DNA of 64,000 nucleotides from positions 66,147,898 to 66,211,897 of the forward strand of contig OX104123.1 of assembly GCA_944474755.1 (NCBI GenBank). The letters are read 5' to 3'. The notes beneath the pieces are model-generated. The model was given only the letters and a program-made list of their open reading frames with translations. It was not told the origin of the DNA and made no database searches. The stretch is from Limnoperna fortunei (taxonomy: Eukaryota; Mollusca; Bivalvia; Mytilida; Modiolidae). This document shows positions 41,087 through 52,799 of this stretch, in pieces. The position numbers and the translations under genes are program-made. Positions within the stretch are counted from its first letter, which is position 1. Each line of letters opens with the position of its first letter.

Positions 41087-43415
41087 CAGTATGTGGTCCA
41101 GATAATATTTATTATCAACTTCTCAAACATCTTTCACAGTTTTCTTAACAATGTCTTTTAAATCTTCGTAACAATATTTGGGAAACGGGCGTTCTATTTG
41201 GAAAACGGCTACCGTTGTACCTATTCCAAAACCAGGTAAAGATCACTCAGAAGCGTCGGACTATCGGTCTATAGCCCTTACAAGTTGCGTCTGTAAGACC
41301 ATGGAACGGATGATAAATGATCGCCTTGTCTGGTTTCTTGAATCCAATAACCTTGTCTCAAATATACAGTGTGGATTCCGACAAGGACGAAGTACCATGG
41401 ACCATTTGGTACGTTCTGAAACTTTTATTCGAAACGCCTTTGTCAAAAATGAACATGTTGTGCCTATCTTCTTCAATTTAGAAAAAGCATATGACACAAC
41501 ATGGAAATATGGTATTTTAAAAGATCTTTTTGATATGGGGTTGAAAGGTAGACTTCCTACCTTTATCTAAAACTTTTTATCTAACAGAGAATTTAAAGTC
41601 CGGGTAAACTCCACATTCTCGGACCCTTTTGAACAAGAAATGGGTGTCCATCAAGGCAGTATTTTATCAGTAACTTTATTTAGTATTAAAATTAATAGTC
41701 TGGCTCAAGTCTTGAACGACAATATTGACGGTTCTCTCTATGTTGACGATTTCCTCATTTGCTATCGGGGAAAAAACATGAACAATATAGAACGTCAACT
41801 ACAGTTATGTTTACATAGAATAGATAAATGGGCAATGGAAAAGGGATTTAAATTTTCCACTTCCAAAACTGTCGGTATGCATTTTGTAACAAAGGAAAAA
41901 TGCATCCTGATCCCGAACTTACATTGTATAACAACCCTATTAAAATAGTGAAAGAAACTACTTTTCTTGGTTTGATATTCGACTCGAAACTCACCTTTCT
42001 TCCCCATATCAAAATGTTGAAATTCAAGTGCCTTAATGCCCTTGATATTTTAAAAGTCGTATCCAGCACTGACTGGGGTGCGGACCGCGACACATTATTG
42101 AATCTATATAGATCGCTGGTTTGATCCAAATTAGATTACGGTTGTTTTATTTATGGTTCAGCTCGCAAGTCATAAATCAAAATCCTTGATACCGTTTACC
42201 ATCAAGGATTGTGACTATGTCTTGGAGCTTTCAGAACCACACCTGTTAATAGTATATATGTAGAAGCAAATGAGCCTTCTTTGCATCAAAGAAGAATTAA
42301 GCTCGGTTGGCAATATGCCAACAAACTTAAGGCTTATCCTACCAATCCTGCTCATGGCTGTGTTTTCAAACCGTTTTATAAACAAATTTTTGATAATCAT
42401 CCAAACAAAATTAAACCTTTTGGCCTAAGAATTGAACCTCATTTGGAGAATTCTGGTATCTGTTTAGATGAAATTGCCCCAACTGAAATTCCTCACAATC
42501 CTCTATGGTTAAATCCTAAACCAGTATTTATTTATGATTTGCGAAAATATAAAAAAATCTGAAACAAACCCCTTGATTATTCAGCAACATTTTGCGGAGA
42601 TTAAATCTTTCTATCCTGATCACAGCTCAATTTATACGGATAAATCCAAGGACGGCGATAAAGTCGCTTCAGCCGCTGTCTTCGGATAGCGAGTTGAAAC
42701 TCGCCGTCTTCCTCCTGCTTCTTCCGCATTTAGTGCAGAAGCCCAAGCCATTCTTCTTGCACTAAAAATTGTTGCCTCGTCAGTGGAGAATAAATTTCTG
42801 GTATGATCCGATTCTTTATCGTGCCTTCTTCCCATTGAAAATAACAAAGTTAAAAATCCATTTATTTTAAAAATTATTCATATTTACAGGTCCTTAACAA
42901 CTTTGGGTAAAGTTGTTGTGTTTTTCTGGATTCCCAGTCATGTGGGAATCCAGGGAAACACAGTCGTGGACAGGGAAGCTAGGAAAGCCTTAAATAATGA
43001 CATCATCAACTGTAAACTACCTTTTACTGATTTTAAGTCCTTTATTTTAAAATATATTTATAGTTTGTGGCAGAGTGGTTGGGATCTCGAAGTTCATAAT
43101 AAACTTCATGAGATCCAACCACTAATTCGCCATACAAATTTTATCTTTTTTACATATCGTAGAGACCAAGTAGTTTTAACGCGATGTCGTCTTGGTCATA
43201 CCCATAATTATATTTTAAATGGTGAACCACGACCCGAGTGTGTGCCATGTAACAGTCCATATACAATCAAGCATGTCTTGATGGACTGTGTTGACGTGGC
43301 CCACATTCGGGAACGTTTTTATACTGTGGATTCTTATTTGAATTTGTTTACAACCGTCGCTGGCGACAAAATTCTACAGTTCTTAAAGGAAATTAATTTG
43401 TATAATAAAATATAA
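41087..43415 (+). pseudogene. LINE copy 4 ORF2 fragment, RT to RNase H
   Basis: RT motifs are recognisable, including FRQGRSTMDHLV, YVDDFLICYRG at about 41740-41770 and WGADRDTLLNLYRSLV. RNase H is partly intact: the TDGS word is changed to TDKS at about 42638, and IPSHVGIQGNTVVDREA is kept at about 42930. Stops or frame changes occur near 41570, 41600, 41890, 42122, 42172, 42560, 42688 and 42803. The natural end is at 43413-43415. Confidence 0.9.
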
Positions 43416-43621
43416 TCTAATACCATTATTATGATGTTTCATATTTTATAATTTTAAGCACGTTTTTTATTTGTATATACCCTCATACTATTGTCTGAGA
43501 TTACAGTTTTACTATATTTCAACAGGGTTGTTTCTAATTTTTGAACGTAATCAATCATTAAATTGCTCACGTCCTGAATATAGCTGAAATATTGCTTGCT
43601 GGACGTTAAACATCAATCAAT

Positions 43622-44122
43622 TAAAATTTACACCCTATATCTTAAAAGAAGATTTCCCTCGTGACCGTTGTCGAATTAGTAATGACCTTACTATTTAGAA
43701 ACATATACAGGGGTGGACATGTTCTAAGATTGTTTATAACTTACTTTCAGAATGAACACATCTGTAAGTGTAAGCCTCGTATGTACATTCAGTGCTTTGG
43801 CTTCTGAAAGGAATAAAGGTCAGGCAATTGGAATTTGTTTATTTCCAACAACTCTTCATCATTGAGGTGCGCCTCTGTTTCCAGAAAATGAAACTAAAAG
43901 ATTAAATTATTTATAGTGTTGCCTTCATTAAAAAATGGTTTGTATATAAGTCTTGTTAATTAACTTGTCCCTACAACTTGGATATTAATGTTTATTGTAC
44001 AGAAGATGTTTTGTCGAGGCTTTAGCTGCGATCGAATTGTGTGTCTTTGCGTGAATGGAAAGCAGGATAGTAAGCAAAATAACAAAAATGTATATATCGC
44101 TAGCGGAAGATCCACCATAGTT
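43622..44122. other. no supported gene
   Basis: AT-rich spacer between the LINE cluster and SINE B. Confidence 0.5.
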
Positions 44123-44133
44123 TAATTTACTTG

Positions 44134-44530
44134 CTGGAACCATTCTGGGAGGGTTCCCAGTGCTCGAACCACAGAGCAGCCCAGCGCGTCCTCTAGTGGC
44201 GGATAGGGAAGACCCTCTCGTTGGGGAGTTGTCAGGTCATAATACGTCAAGCCTGACCGCGGCCCGTAGTGGGTAACGTGTTTGGAGAGTACCACGCTCC
44301 TTGCACGATAAAGACCCCTTTTGTAGATTTCGAAAGAGTAGGCTCATTGTAGCCACTACAAAAGGCTAAATTTTCCGCCCCTACCCAAAACTCAATACTT
44401 TTCCAGTAGCAGTCAAAATTGTATTCCCTGTGACCCATCCCACCCATATTTTCCATTGATTTATTGTTTGTTAACTTGTTCCCGTCCTAAATATAGCTGA
44501 AATACTGCTCGCTGGACCCAATCAATCAAC
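44134..44530 (+). mobile_element. SINE family B, full-length with 11-bp target duplication
   Basis: 397 bp. The head is CTGGGAGGGTTCCCAGTGCT. The middle holds GTCAGGTCATAATACG, CCTTGCACGATAAAGACC and CATTGTAGCCACTACAAAAG. The tail is CCTAAATATAGCTGAAATAC plus CAATCAATCAA. Flanks are TAATTTACTTG (44123-44133) and TAATTTTCTTG (44531-44541), with one mismatch. The middle block is alignable with SINE A, so the two families are related. Confidence 0.85.
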
Positions 44531-44541
44531 TAATTTTCTTG

Positions 44542-46179
44542 AAATGCATAAAAATACTAAAAGTTATCCCCTTGAGTGCTCAGTTTTTTGTTTGCAATTT
44601 TTATTAGTACATACATTTTTGTATTACAAATACCCAGTTCGAAGTAACTTGTCAAAAACGCAAAAAAAACTTTAGGGTCTGGATTTTGGCTTCAAAAAAT
44701 TGGTATGGTTGGTTAACTGTAAACACACAGATATAGCCAAATATCTGGAAACTATCTGTATTAAAGTCCTTTTTTCGTCTATGAAATAGCTGTTTGTTGA
44801 TGTAATGGTGTGAGTTGTCCGTCATTGTATAAGCTTACTGCAGTAAAATATTATTTATTTTCATACTTCATGTACAAACATTACTTTTAGATAACCATAT
44901 ATGGAACATTATAAAGGTTGATGACACCTTTCCAACATGCAGTACATCACTCGTCGGTTCTTAATGTTTTTCATGTATTAAATTTTGGACAAAATGGAAA
45001 ATCGATACATAACCCATAGAAGGTGATTGAAAAAAGCAATTATTATAATCTAAAAGTGATAATAAGCAATCTTAAACATCAAAACTTAAAACAAACAATG
45101 GTGACACTGTCTTACAATATCAAAAGGGCATAAGGCCGATTTCATATGCAAATGCTTTTTGTCAACAAAGTGTTATGTGAATTGTATTAGTACTTTATTA
45201 TTATGTGAATTGTACTAGTACATTGTTACATGACAAGTATAGGAACTTAATTTAAAACCTTATCCTCACACAATTGAATACATATACAGGGAATCTTGGC
45301 ATCAAAAGCTCTACAAGATTCTCAAATGAGGATGTGCCCTTAGAAGTTATAGCCTCAAAATTGTTGAAATTGTCCATCAATTTTTGTTATTTTCTTTCAA
45401 TATCTGAAAAACTGTAAGAGCTAGAGGAAATCTTGTTTCAAAATAATTCAGCTCACCAAGATCTGCAAGAATGATAATGGTGCACGTGTTGGACAACTCT
45501 TTATGGGATTTATTCCCTTTAAAACGCTTACACGAGTTGTATTGCAATAAGCAGGAATTTTAATAATTTGTTTTAAAGTGTTTTGACGACTTCCTGTGTT
45601 TATATTTTAGATTCTTATCACCCTTCAAAATGGAAATGTAGAGGGAATTTGAAGAGTAAAACAAGAAGCACTAGATATTGTAGACAAACAATTTATGTAA
45701 CTCTGGTGTCAAAGTTCACATTTTAAAAATGTTTGGGTTAACAACAATTCACTTGTAATAGAAATGAGGAGTCATATTTTGCAGAATATACAAGCACATA
45801 CCTTTGAGGTCTTATTAATGTTTAGACTATATGATTTGTGGTTTCTGCCAAGTCCATAAATCACGTCTTTCTTTAGTTCATTTACATTGTGGGAAATATA
45901 TAACATACTGGATATGTTTTGTATCATATTTTTGTCGATGTTATAAATTGCTGCCTAGTGCAGCACAAACCTCTGCTGTTTCAATGCAGATACAAATTCT
46001 CGTTCTTGTGGAGGTTCAAGAATATAGATCTTGTAATTCTGTAAAATATTTGAATGAACAGTTGAAAAACAAATATGCAAGTGACTATTTTCATTATAAA
46101 GATTTAAGAAATACATTTTGTATATGATGGTTGCAACTTGAGTTTATTGGCTTTATAAAAAAATGAAATGTGGTTTTGC
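44542..46179. other. no supported gene
   Basis: AT-rich. A 98-codon frame at 45831-46127 is Cys- and hydrophobic-rich but shows no recognisable motif or splice support. I treat it as chance. Confidence 0.5.
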
Positions 46180-47413
46180 TTGCGTTCGTTCAGACATTCA
46201 TCTATTTGAGTATTCCACCCTTGGAACACCTGATGCTTTCTGCTGGTTATCCGCAGAGACCGAGCATCGCCCATGTTGGCACTCCGTGGCGTGTGGGTGA
46301 CAAGGTGGTGAACCGCATTCTTTTATCATAGCTACACAAACACAATTGAAATTAGGTCCCAAAAAAAGAAAAAAAATGATGTTCCCCTTAAAGAGATCGT
46401 GGATGAAGATCACTGGTCCAGATTTATTGTTTCATCACGTAAAGATCCCAGTAAACCCTTATCAAAAGTATCTCCCTTCATTATTGAAAAATTAATCAAA
46501 AATTGTGCAGAGAAGTAAAGAATGTCACCAAAATAAAAACTGGTCTCCTGATTGAATGCATTGAAAAACATCAGTCCTCAAATCTATTTAAACTTACAAA
46601 AATTATTGATTTGGAAATGTTGGCCTCACCCCATAGGACATTGAACTCCATTAACTACCGAGACGAAGACCTCGCCGAACTGACTGACGAGGAAATCTGC
46701 AAAGAATTACAGTCTCATGGTGTAACAAAGGTGAAAAGGTTCATTGCCAACAGACAGGGTGTTGAGCTTCAACACCCCCACTGTCCCTCAGTCAATTAAA
46801 ATGGGTCTTTACAGTGCTCAAGTCAGCGCCTACATACCGAACCCGGTGCGCTGCGTTAAATGGCAAAAGTTTGAACACGGCAAGGGACAGTGTAGAGGTA
46901 CACTGATCTGTTTTAAGTGTGCGGAAGTAGGGCATGAGGGCTTTACCTGCACAAACAATCCAAAATGTGCCAATTGTGGTGAAGCCCACATGTCCTCATC
47001 AAAAGACTGTCAACATTATAAAACGGTGAAAGAAATTCAGAAATTGAACACAGAAAAAAACTTCTCTTAACCTGAGGCTCGTCGTCTGTTCAGTTCGGCG
47101 AGGAATTCCTCTACTGCTACAACGTCATATGCCAGTGTGAACAAACGCGTCTATGCTACAACCGAGACGCAAACAATGATCACCAGGCCTATTGATCAAT
47201 AAGCTTCTGTGAGACTACCAGTGGAAACTTCTAACAAAATTATATCATCTTCTCGGAAATCTTCAACAAATCAAACCTCTACATTTTCATCATCTAATAA
47301 ATCTAAACCATCCACCTTTTCCTCAAGCTGTCCCCAAAAAAAGTTAATTCCAATAAAACTCAACAAACAAATACCAAAATTAAGGAAAATAAAAATATCG
47401 ACCGTACTCCCAT
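46180..47413 (+). mobile_element. I-group LINE, copy 5: leader end plus ORF1 only
   Basis: Begins in the last part of the leader (TTTGAGTATTCCACCCTTGG) and covers ORF1 to about TATCGACCGTACTCCCATGA, then changes abruptly to an unrelated hairpin-ended repeat. It has neither ORF2 nor a tail. It is truncated on both sides, which target-primed reverse transcription alone does not produce. Confidence 0.85.
46328..47413 (+). pseudogene. LINE copy 5 ORF1 fragment
   Basis: The start codon is ATA (46328-46330) where the other copies have ATG. Several frameshifts and stops are present. The zinc-knuckle block survives (CFKCAEVGHEGFTC and CANCGEAHMSSSKDC at about 46911-47010), but in the first knuckle the second Cys is Trp and the Gly before His is Glu (CVKWQKFEHGKGQC). 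Non-functional. Confidence 0.85.
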
Positions 47414-48165
47414 GAGGGTCTATGGTGAAGACCCCAGGTCTGTATCATTTATAGTTTATGAGTAATAGTTGAAAGACCAATAATTTGCATTTAAAATGGG
47501 GAATAACTCCTATAAGATGACTTTAAATGCTTTTCCTGCAATGTGTCAAAGTTGCTCCTTTAAGAGATCAATATTTTGCACTCTTTGGTTTTTCTCTATC
47601 TTAGAGTAAGGAGGAGTAATGAACACAAGCAGAGGTCAAAATCAATAACGTGACCTTGACTTGTGACCATTTTCAAGGTCAAAGGTCATGAGGATCTATG
47701 GTGAAGACCTCGGGTATGTATCTTATAGTTTCTGCGATTTCTTGTCATGTCTCCCATAACCAATATATAAGGAAAGAAAAATCCCATAAGATGTGAAATT
47801 CTATTCGCGACATGTGACAAAGTTGCGCACAACTATACTGAAGACTTTGGGAAAGGTTGCGAAGCGACATCTTTTACGGTGTCGGAAGAGAAGTGCACAC
47901 AAACTTTCCGGTGTTAGAGGAGATAACTCTGTAATGACAAAGTTTGCGACACACTATTCATGGCAGAGATCACGGTTTAAATGACCGGTCACATGTACAA
48001 AATACCAAAGCGACACGACAAAAAATGAGCTGTCCAGACTTGGCGGAAGAAATTTTTTCCATAACATAATAATCAGAAAAATAATAAACAAAAGAAATAC
48101 AGCCCTTAATATTCAGAATTATAACTATAGGTCTTTCAACAGAAAGGTGGAAAAACCTAAAAATG
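47413..48165 (+). mobile_element. hairpin-ended repeat element with partial internal duplication
   Basis: Begins GGGTCTATGGTGAAGACCCC. A related AGGATCTATGGTGAAGACCT with the following 25 bases recurs at about 47691. The middle holds TGACCTTGAC, TCAAGGTCAAAGGTCATG and CCAGACTTGGCGGAAGAA. The end is ATAGGTCTTTCAACAGAAAG and GTGGAAAAACCTA. I read this as a further tandem-core, hairpin-ended bivalve-type repeat. The exact ends are approximate. Confidence 0.45.
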
Positions 48166-49430
48166 GTCTTATGTTCCTTTCACAGGGGACTGGTTTATGG
48201 TTCGATAAAGTGTTGCCTAAAATTCCTTGAAAATTAGTGTCTAAGGAAAGAGAAGGACCCAGTGGTTAAAATAGTAGAAAAAGGCTTAGCTTACATGACT
48301 GAACAGTTATTTAACAGAGGTTTGAATACTAACAGCTGAAAAGTCATAATTGTTGATTTAATTGTTTATGGAAAAATATTTTGGACTAGACAGACTATAC
48401 AAAATTATTTCAGTCATTGATAAACGTTACCTCGGGTTGGAACACGCATGGAGAGACTACGAGTAGAATACACTGGACTGTGATCAACATTTTCCTTTTT
48501 TATATTTTTAGTTTTGTATTATTTATTTTCTTGTGTGTCGATGTGTTGTGAGATATTGGTGAGGTGTGCATATTGTTCGTTTGTTTCATGCTGTGTCGAT
48601 TGTGTAGCGAGGTAGTGGTGAAGGCTGCACACTGTGGTTCTTTCGTTTCAATTTTGTGTTTATTAAAAGTGAATCTTATTTTCAGGGCAAATGGCAGACC
48701 AAGTAGACTCAATATGAGCGTGCTGTGGTGCATCGACAATGTCTTCATCGATAGATTCTGGACTAGGCTGCATTTTCTAAATCAGCTACTGAAGGCTATT
48801 CAGGTTATAGTGGTATGATGGAGTTTTCTGTCAATAACTTATGTGCATAATGCTGTGTTTCATTCAAAAAGTCAAGATTCTCCATTATTGGGTTCAAAAT
48901 ACATGACGACAATTATATTTCCTCGTCATTGTCCACCTCATACCCTTTGGTCATTTCTTCGGACATTTTCTTCTTTTTTCTTACATGTTGCATCATTATA
49001 AATGAATGGGTTTGATCCCTACTGACAATAAATGTGGCTATTTCAAATTGACTGAGAACGTATACACGTTTTTCTATTAAACCAAGTTCACTTATTTCAT
49101 CAAAATAGAAAGCAAAGCTGTTGATAGTTGTTTTGCACTTTTACGTATTGAGTCCCCAGTATCAGAGGCAAGAGCCATGATTGCAGGTGCCGGTTCCAAT
49201 AACCTCCGTAACAAAGCTAAAGTACTGTTCCATATGGTGGGTACCTTCATAATTATATATATATATGTTGTTGACCGAACGATGATCTAATAGGTCACAA
49301 CAATATACCTCAATTCCGTCTAAGCGACAGTGGAAAAAAGTCGAGTTTACTCAAAAACCGTTATACCCCATTTCCGTCAAAGCGAAACCTTAACAAAATG
49401 CCATCATTGTACTGTTCGATAATCTGGTTT
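48166..49430. other. no supported gene
   Basis: AT-rich, with a short (AT)n run at about 49253. No coding evidence that I trust. Confidence 0.5.
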
Positions 49431-49438
49431 CTTTCAAA

Positions 49439-49763
49439 ATGGTCTATTTTTCAAAACAACAAAATTGTTCAAGAAGTTTCTATATGCTACTAACTAGTTT
49501 ACACGGACAATATACAATTCAAGTCAGTAAATTGGTATTTTTTTTAGTTCACTCTATTACCAAATTAAATGAAATAAATGATCCAATTTTACCAAAAGTT
49601 AAAAAAGTTATGACAGATAGAAGTGCAACGGAGGAAAAAGTAAATAAAATTTTGTCACGATGTAACTAAAAATACTTCTCCAAATTCATTTAAATGTTCT
49701 GTGCATCCCCTTTTCCAATTCAGTAAAGTTTGCGAAAAAGTAATTTATGAAATTGAAATATAA
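49439..49763 (+). pseudogene. transposase-like relic, C-terminal piece (plus strand)
   Basis: The frame carries TKLNEINDPILPKVKKVMTD and SATEEKVNKIL to a TAA at 49667-49669. After a frame change it continues NSFKCSVHPLFQFSKVCEKV to about 49763. The words MTDR/S-x-EEK and KC-x-HPL recall the C-terminal part of an uncharacterised protein family seen as multicopy genes in fish and invertebrates and thought to be transposon-derived. The family name is unknown to me. Confidence 0.4.
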
Positions 49764-49769
49764 TTTAAA

Positions 49770-50300
49770 TCCGATAAAATTTAACACCACTGCCATACGT
49801 GTCAGCTTTTGCATCTGATAATTCAACTATGCCAGCTGTTCAACGTTTTACTACCATTATTTATTTCTACACCATAATAATGTCTGCTCTCTTTAGTTGT
49901 GGCGTCTCTCTGCATAGTCAGATTAGAGCTGGATTTCAATTCTTCCCAAATGTGATGCATAGCTATGCACCCAATTTCATTCGAAAGATCCACAGTTGTG
50001 CTTAAACTAGGAAGTTTTTCAACTTCAATATCCACTAAAGATAAAATAGCCTTTACAATAGGGGCAATATGGTTAACTCCAATTTGCCTACTACGCATCA
50101 TATAATAAACTGATCGTAGTGTTGAACTGTAGGGTCTACCCATAGTGTTGCATCTACTTTAAAATATCTTGTCATCAGTATTATTGGTATTTTCATCAAT
50201 TTGAGATTTTAAATCGTCTAATTCTCTTTCTAGTTCAGATATTTTTCCAGTAGTCAGATTACACTGTGTTTGTGAATAACATATGCCTTTTTCAACTGTT
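49770..50300 (-). pseudogene. transposase-like relic, N-terminal piece (minus strand)
   Basis: On the minus strand a coiled-coil-like run (KISELERELDDLKSQIDEN, about 50260-50160) is followed after a frame change by MMRSRQIGVNHIAPIVKAIL and KLPSLSTT. Next come LTMQRDATTKESRHYYGVEI and, after another shift, VELSDAKADTYG near 49800. The order coiled coil, IG-x-x-x-I-x-x-V-hydrophobic, LPS, then a T/MxxDxTTK strand is what I associate with the N-terminal half of the same family as the piece at 49439. It points the opposite way. Confidence 0.42.
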
Positions 50301-50559
50301 CATCAATTCGGTGTTGCCTAATGATGCCTTGTAAGCGCATTATTGTCTGTCGATGTCTCTTTATTTTTTTATTTAATACACAAATATACTTTGTTCATTC
50401 TTTATCTTTACACTGATTTTTATACAACACTTTCATTACTTTATTATTTTTTAGTTTTAACGCCTCAGAGTCTAATTTCATTTTTTTTTAGTTCTGGCAA
50501 TTCTGATATCTCCAATTTCTTTTACTGTACTGGAAACGAAATTTCTCAAATTTTTCTAG

Positions 50560-51032
50560 CCCCGTGCGGGATCCGGGTGGCTAAAAGAATAGACCGCAGT
50601 CGCGCTAGCTTGTCGTAAAAGGCGACTAAATAGCGCCCAGTACCCTGACCGGGATGTTAGCCCCAGGTGGTTGAATGGGGTACCCCTGGCAAGCTGGGGT
50701 TGTCAGGCCATAATACGGAAAACCTGACCGCAAACCATATTAGTGCACCGTATTGGGAAAATGCCACGTTCCTCGCACGTTAAAGAACGCTGCTGTAGTA
50801 TTCGCTATGAGTAGGGATTTCGATCCCGCTACAGGAGGCTAAATTGCCCGACCCTATCCATCCTCCCATTTGCCAGTGGCAATCTAAAATCCGTTACCCC
50901 TATTTTTCCTTGTGTCCCATCCCATTTTCATTCATCATTTCATGTTCATTTTATCATCCATTTCATGTTCATCGCCTGAATATAGCTGAAATATTGCTGC
51001 TCGGGCGTTAAACACCATTAATCAATCAATCA
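50560..51032 (+). mobile_element. SINE family A, near full-length
   Basis: The head CCCCGTGCGGGATCCGGGTG, the TGACCGGGATGTTAG block (shortened by about 36 bp relative to 34555), GTCAGGCCATAATACGGAAA, GATTTCGATCCCGCTACAGG, CCATTTGCCAGTGGCAATCT, and the tail GAATATAGCTGAAATATTGC with (AATC)n. A clean target duplication is not visible. Confidence 0.88.
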
Positions 51033-51395
51033 AATTTCAATAACGATACCTTGCACACTTGCATACAAATTGCTTATATTAACATCTTTGTAAGATGTAT
51101 TGGTCATGTCACATATAATTTTCTGGTTGCCACATAGACTGTCATACACCTCCTTAACAAGTTTATTGGTAGGAAAATTGCTGCACTGAATATCCATCCT
51201 GACAGTTCATAAAATGAAAACTTTCTGTTGTTTACCTGTTGATTAGCTAAAGCAAAAAGTACGAGACTATCTTCAAAAACATAAAATATCAAAGCAAGTC
51301 GTATAAAGCATAGACAAAATAAAACGCATTAAAAGCATTTGAAAAATTCCAAATTATGTATTACAAAATATCAACCTTGTATTTGTTTCTGTTAT
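51033..51395. other. no supported gene
   Basis: AT-rich spacer. Confidence 0.5.
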
Positions 51396-51407
51396 TAAAA
51401 AGATGTG

Positions 51408-51522
51408 AGGTCGAGGGTTTTCTCCGGGTACTCCGGCTTCCTCCCCCAATAAAAACTGGACGCCATGATATAGCTGAAAAATTGCTGAAAGTGGCGTTAA
51501 ACAAAATCAAACAAACAAACAA
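51408..51522 (+). mobile_element. SINE family C, 5'-truncated, 12-bp target duplication
   Basis: Only the 3' half is present: GGTCGAGGGTTTTCTCCGGG, TACTCCGGCTTCCTCCCCCA, GGACGCCATGATATAGCTGA, GAAAGTGGCGTTAAAC and (CAAA)n. Flanking repeats TAAAAAGATGTG lie at 51396-51407 and 51523-51534. Confidence 0.88.
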
Positions 51523-51534
51523 TAAAAAGATGTG

Positions 51535-52075
51535 CAGAAGGGTCTAAATTGTGTAGAGGAACCTAGAAACAAAAGAAAATTATCTTGCGCTTGAAACCAT
51601 TGCTTGGTTCATTATTAGTATGAAATCAGTACATGTCCTGACGTTTTTGTGTTTATTAGTTTCCTAACAAGCACGTCCTGATACTTACTTTACTATATCA
51701 TAAATGCAATCTACCTTTTTAAGAAATATATCACATTCAATAAAGAAATAATTTTGAAACTAAAGTTATCTCCCATTTTTAACATTTATCAATATTTGTT
51801 TCACAATTTTGCAAAAAAGACATTTGTATTCTAATGTTTCAAATACATGTACACTTAGATAATAATATACTGAAAAACACTGAAGCAATCTTAAACAGAT
51901 GTCCTAACCCCCTTTTTGTATTTTAAAGGACATTAACTCAATCGAACAGAAATTATAATCAAAATACTTTATTTTTAACTATAGCCTTCTAAAACATTAA
52001 CAGATCTTATTTGTAAACTGTAATGTTAATTATTCTGAATCTGTAGAACTGATCAGAATAATTGGATTTGCACAT
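51535..52075. other. no supported gene
   Basis: AT-rich spacer. Confidence 0.5.
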
Positions 52076-52486
52076 TTAGCTGATTTTGTTTTTTAATGGA
52101 TACAAAAGCATGGTGAAATAGTAATTACAAGAGATTTCATGCATGATCTTCATCTTTTTTGGTCTCGATATCATCTCTGATGCAGATGAGGAATCACCAT
52201 GTACTTCAGGCACTGTAAGTGAAAAGTCACCTAAAGAGTTTGAATCGGAATGCTCTTCACTAGCACTGGTGGTGGAAATCTGACTTGTACTGGTGGATGA
52301 AAATACATCCATGGAGTTGTCATACGTTGATGTTTCACTTGATATTAAATCTCTAGAAGTGCTAACATCACTTGTATTTTCCATCGTGCTACATGTATCA
52401 CATGTACAGGTGTTATATGATTGCAATTGAATTGCGGAATGCTTGGGTGTTACAATTGCATATTCCCCAAAAATATATCTATGCAT
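52076..52486 (-). CDS. Ser/Thr-rich hypothetical ORF
   Basis: 136 codons on the minus strand, unusually long for this AT-rich neighbourhood. The middle is Ser/Thr-rich and acidic (STSTSQISTTSASEEHSDSN), followed by RPKKMKI, a possible nuclear-localisation-like basic stretch. A short Cys pair (CTCDTC) lies near the start. There are no domains I recognise. It could be part of a host exon, with splice junctions not defined, or a low-complexity accident. Confidence 0.35.
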   Translation of the reverse strand: MHRYIFGEYAIVTPKHSAIQLQSYNTCTCDTCSTMENTSDVSTSRDLISSETSTYDNSMDVFSSTSTSQISTTSASEEHSDSNSLGDFSLTVPEVHGDSSSASEMISRPKKMKIMHEISCNYYFTMLLYPLKNKIS

Positions 52487-52799
52487 TATTGTCTGACGTG
52501 CATTTGAAAACGGAAGCTTTGGGACTATTTTTTAAAATTCAGGAACATGTATTTTAAAATTTCATTGTCTTTTAATGTCAAAGTAATTGTTCTTGAAGTT
52601 ATTGATGCCATTTGCAATTTTCTACAAGAAAATTAAGTAAAGAGCCTGATCAAATAAAATAAACTACTTTTTCATAGTTGAAATAAAGATTAAATCAATT
52701 TATTATTACTAAATAATATTTTTTGTTGAAAGTAGAAGACCATAGAAAAATAATTGACATCAGAACTATAATCAAGCACAGTTGTAATCAAACCAGGTT

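Larger units (their letters stand above)
33801..43621 (+). mobile_element. I-group LINE, copy 4 (old, 5' truncated, split by nested insertions)
   Basis: The first part, 33801-34469, begins in ORF2 just after the endonuclease. The second part, 41102-43621, resumes at the same codon region after a 15-bp target duplication and runs through RT, RNase H and the tail (GAATATAGCTGAAATATTGC at 43576, then ATCAATCAA). It has many stops and frameshifts. It abuts the tail of copy 2 directly. It shares sequence variants with copy 1. Confidence 0.92.

Noticed and set aside
48564..48818. 84-codon plus frame
   Set aside because: No motif, hydrophobic/Cys composition typical of translated AT-rich DNA, and a competing antisense frame of equal quality.
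50543..51045. Target duplication CAAATTT around the SINE A at 50560
   Set aside because: The left copy does not abut the element start (six extra bases), so I do not count it as a duplication.
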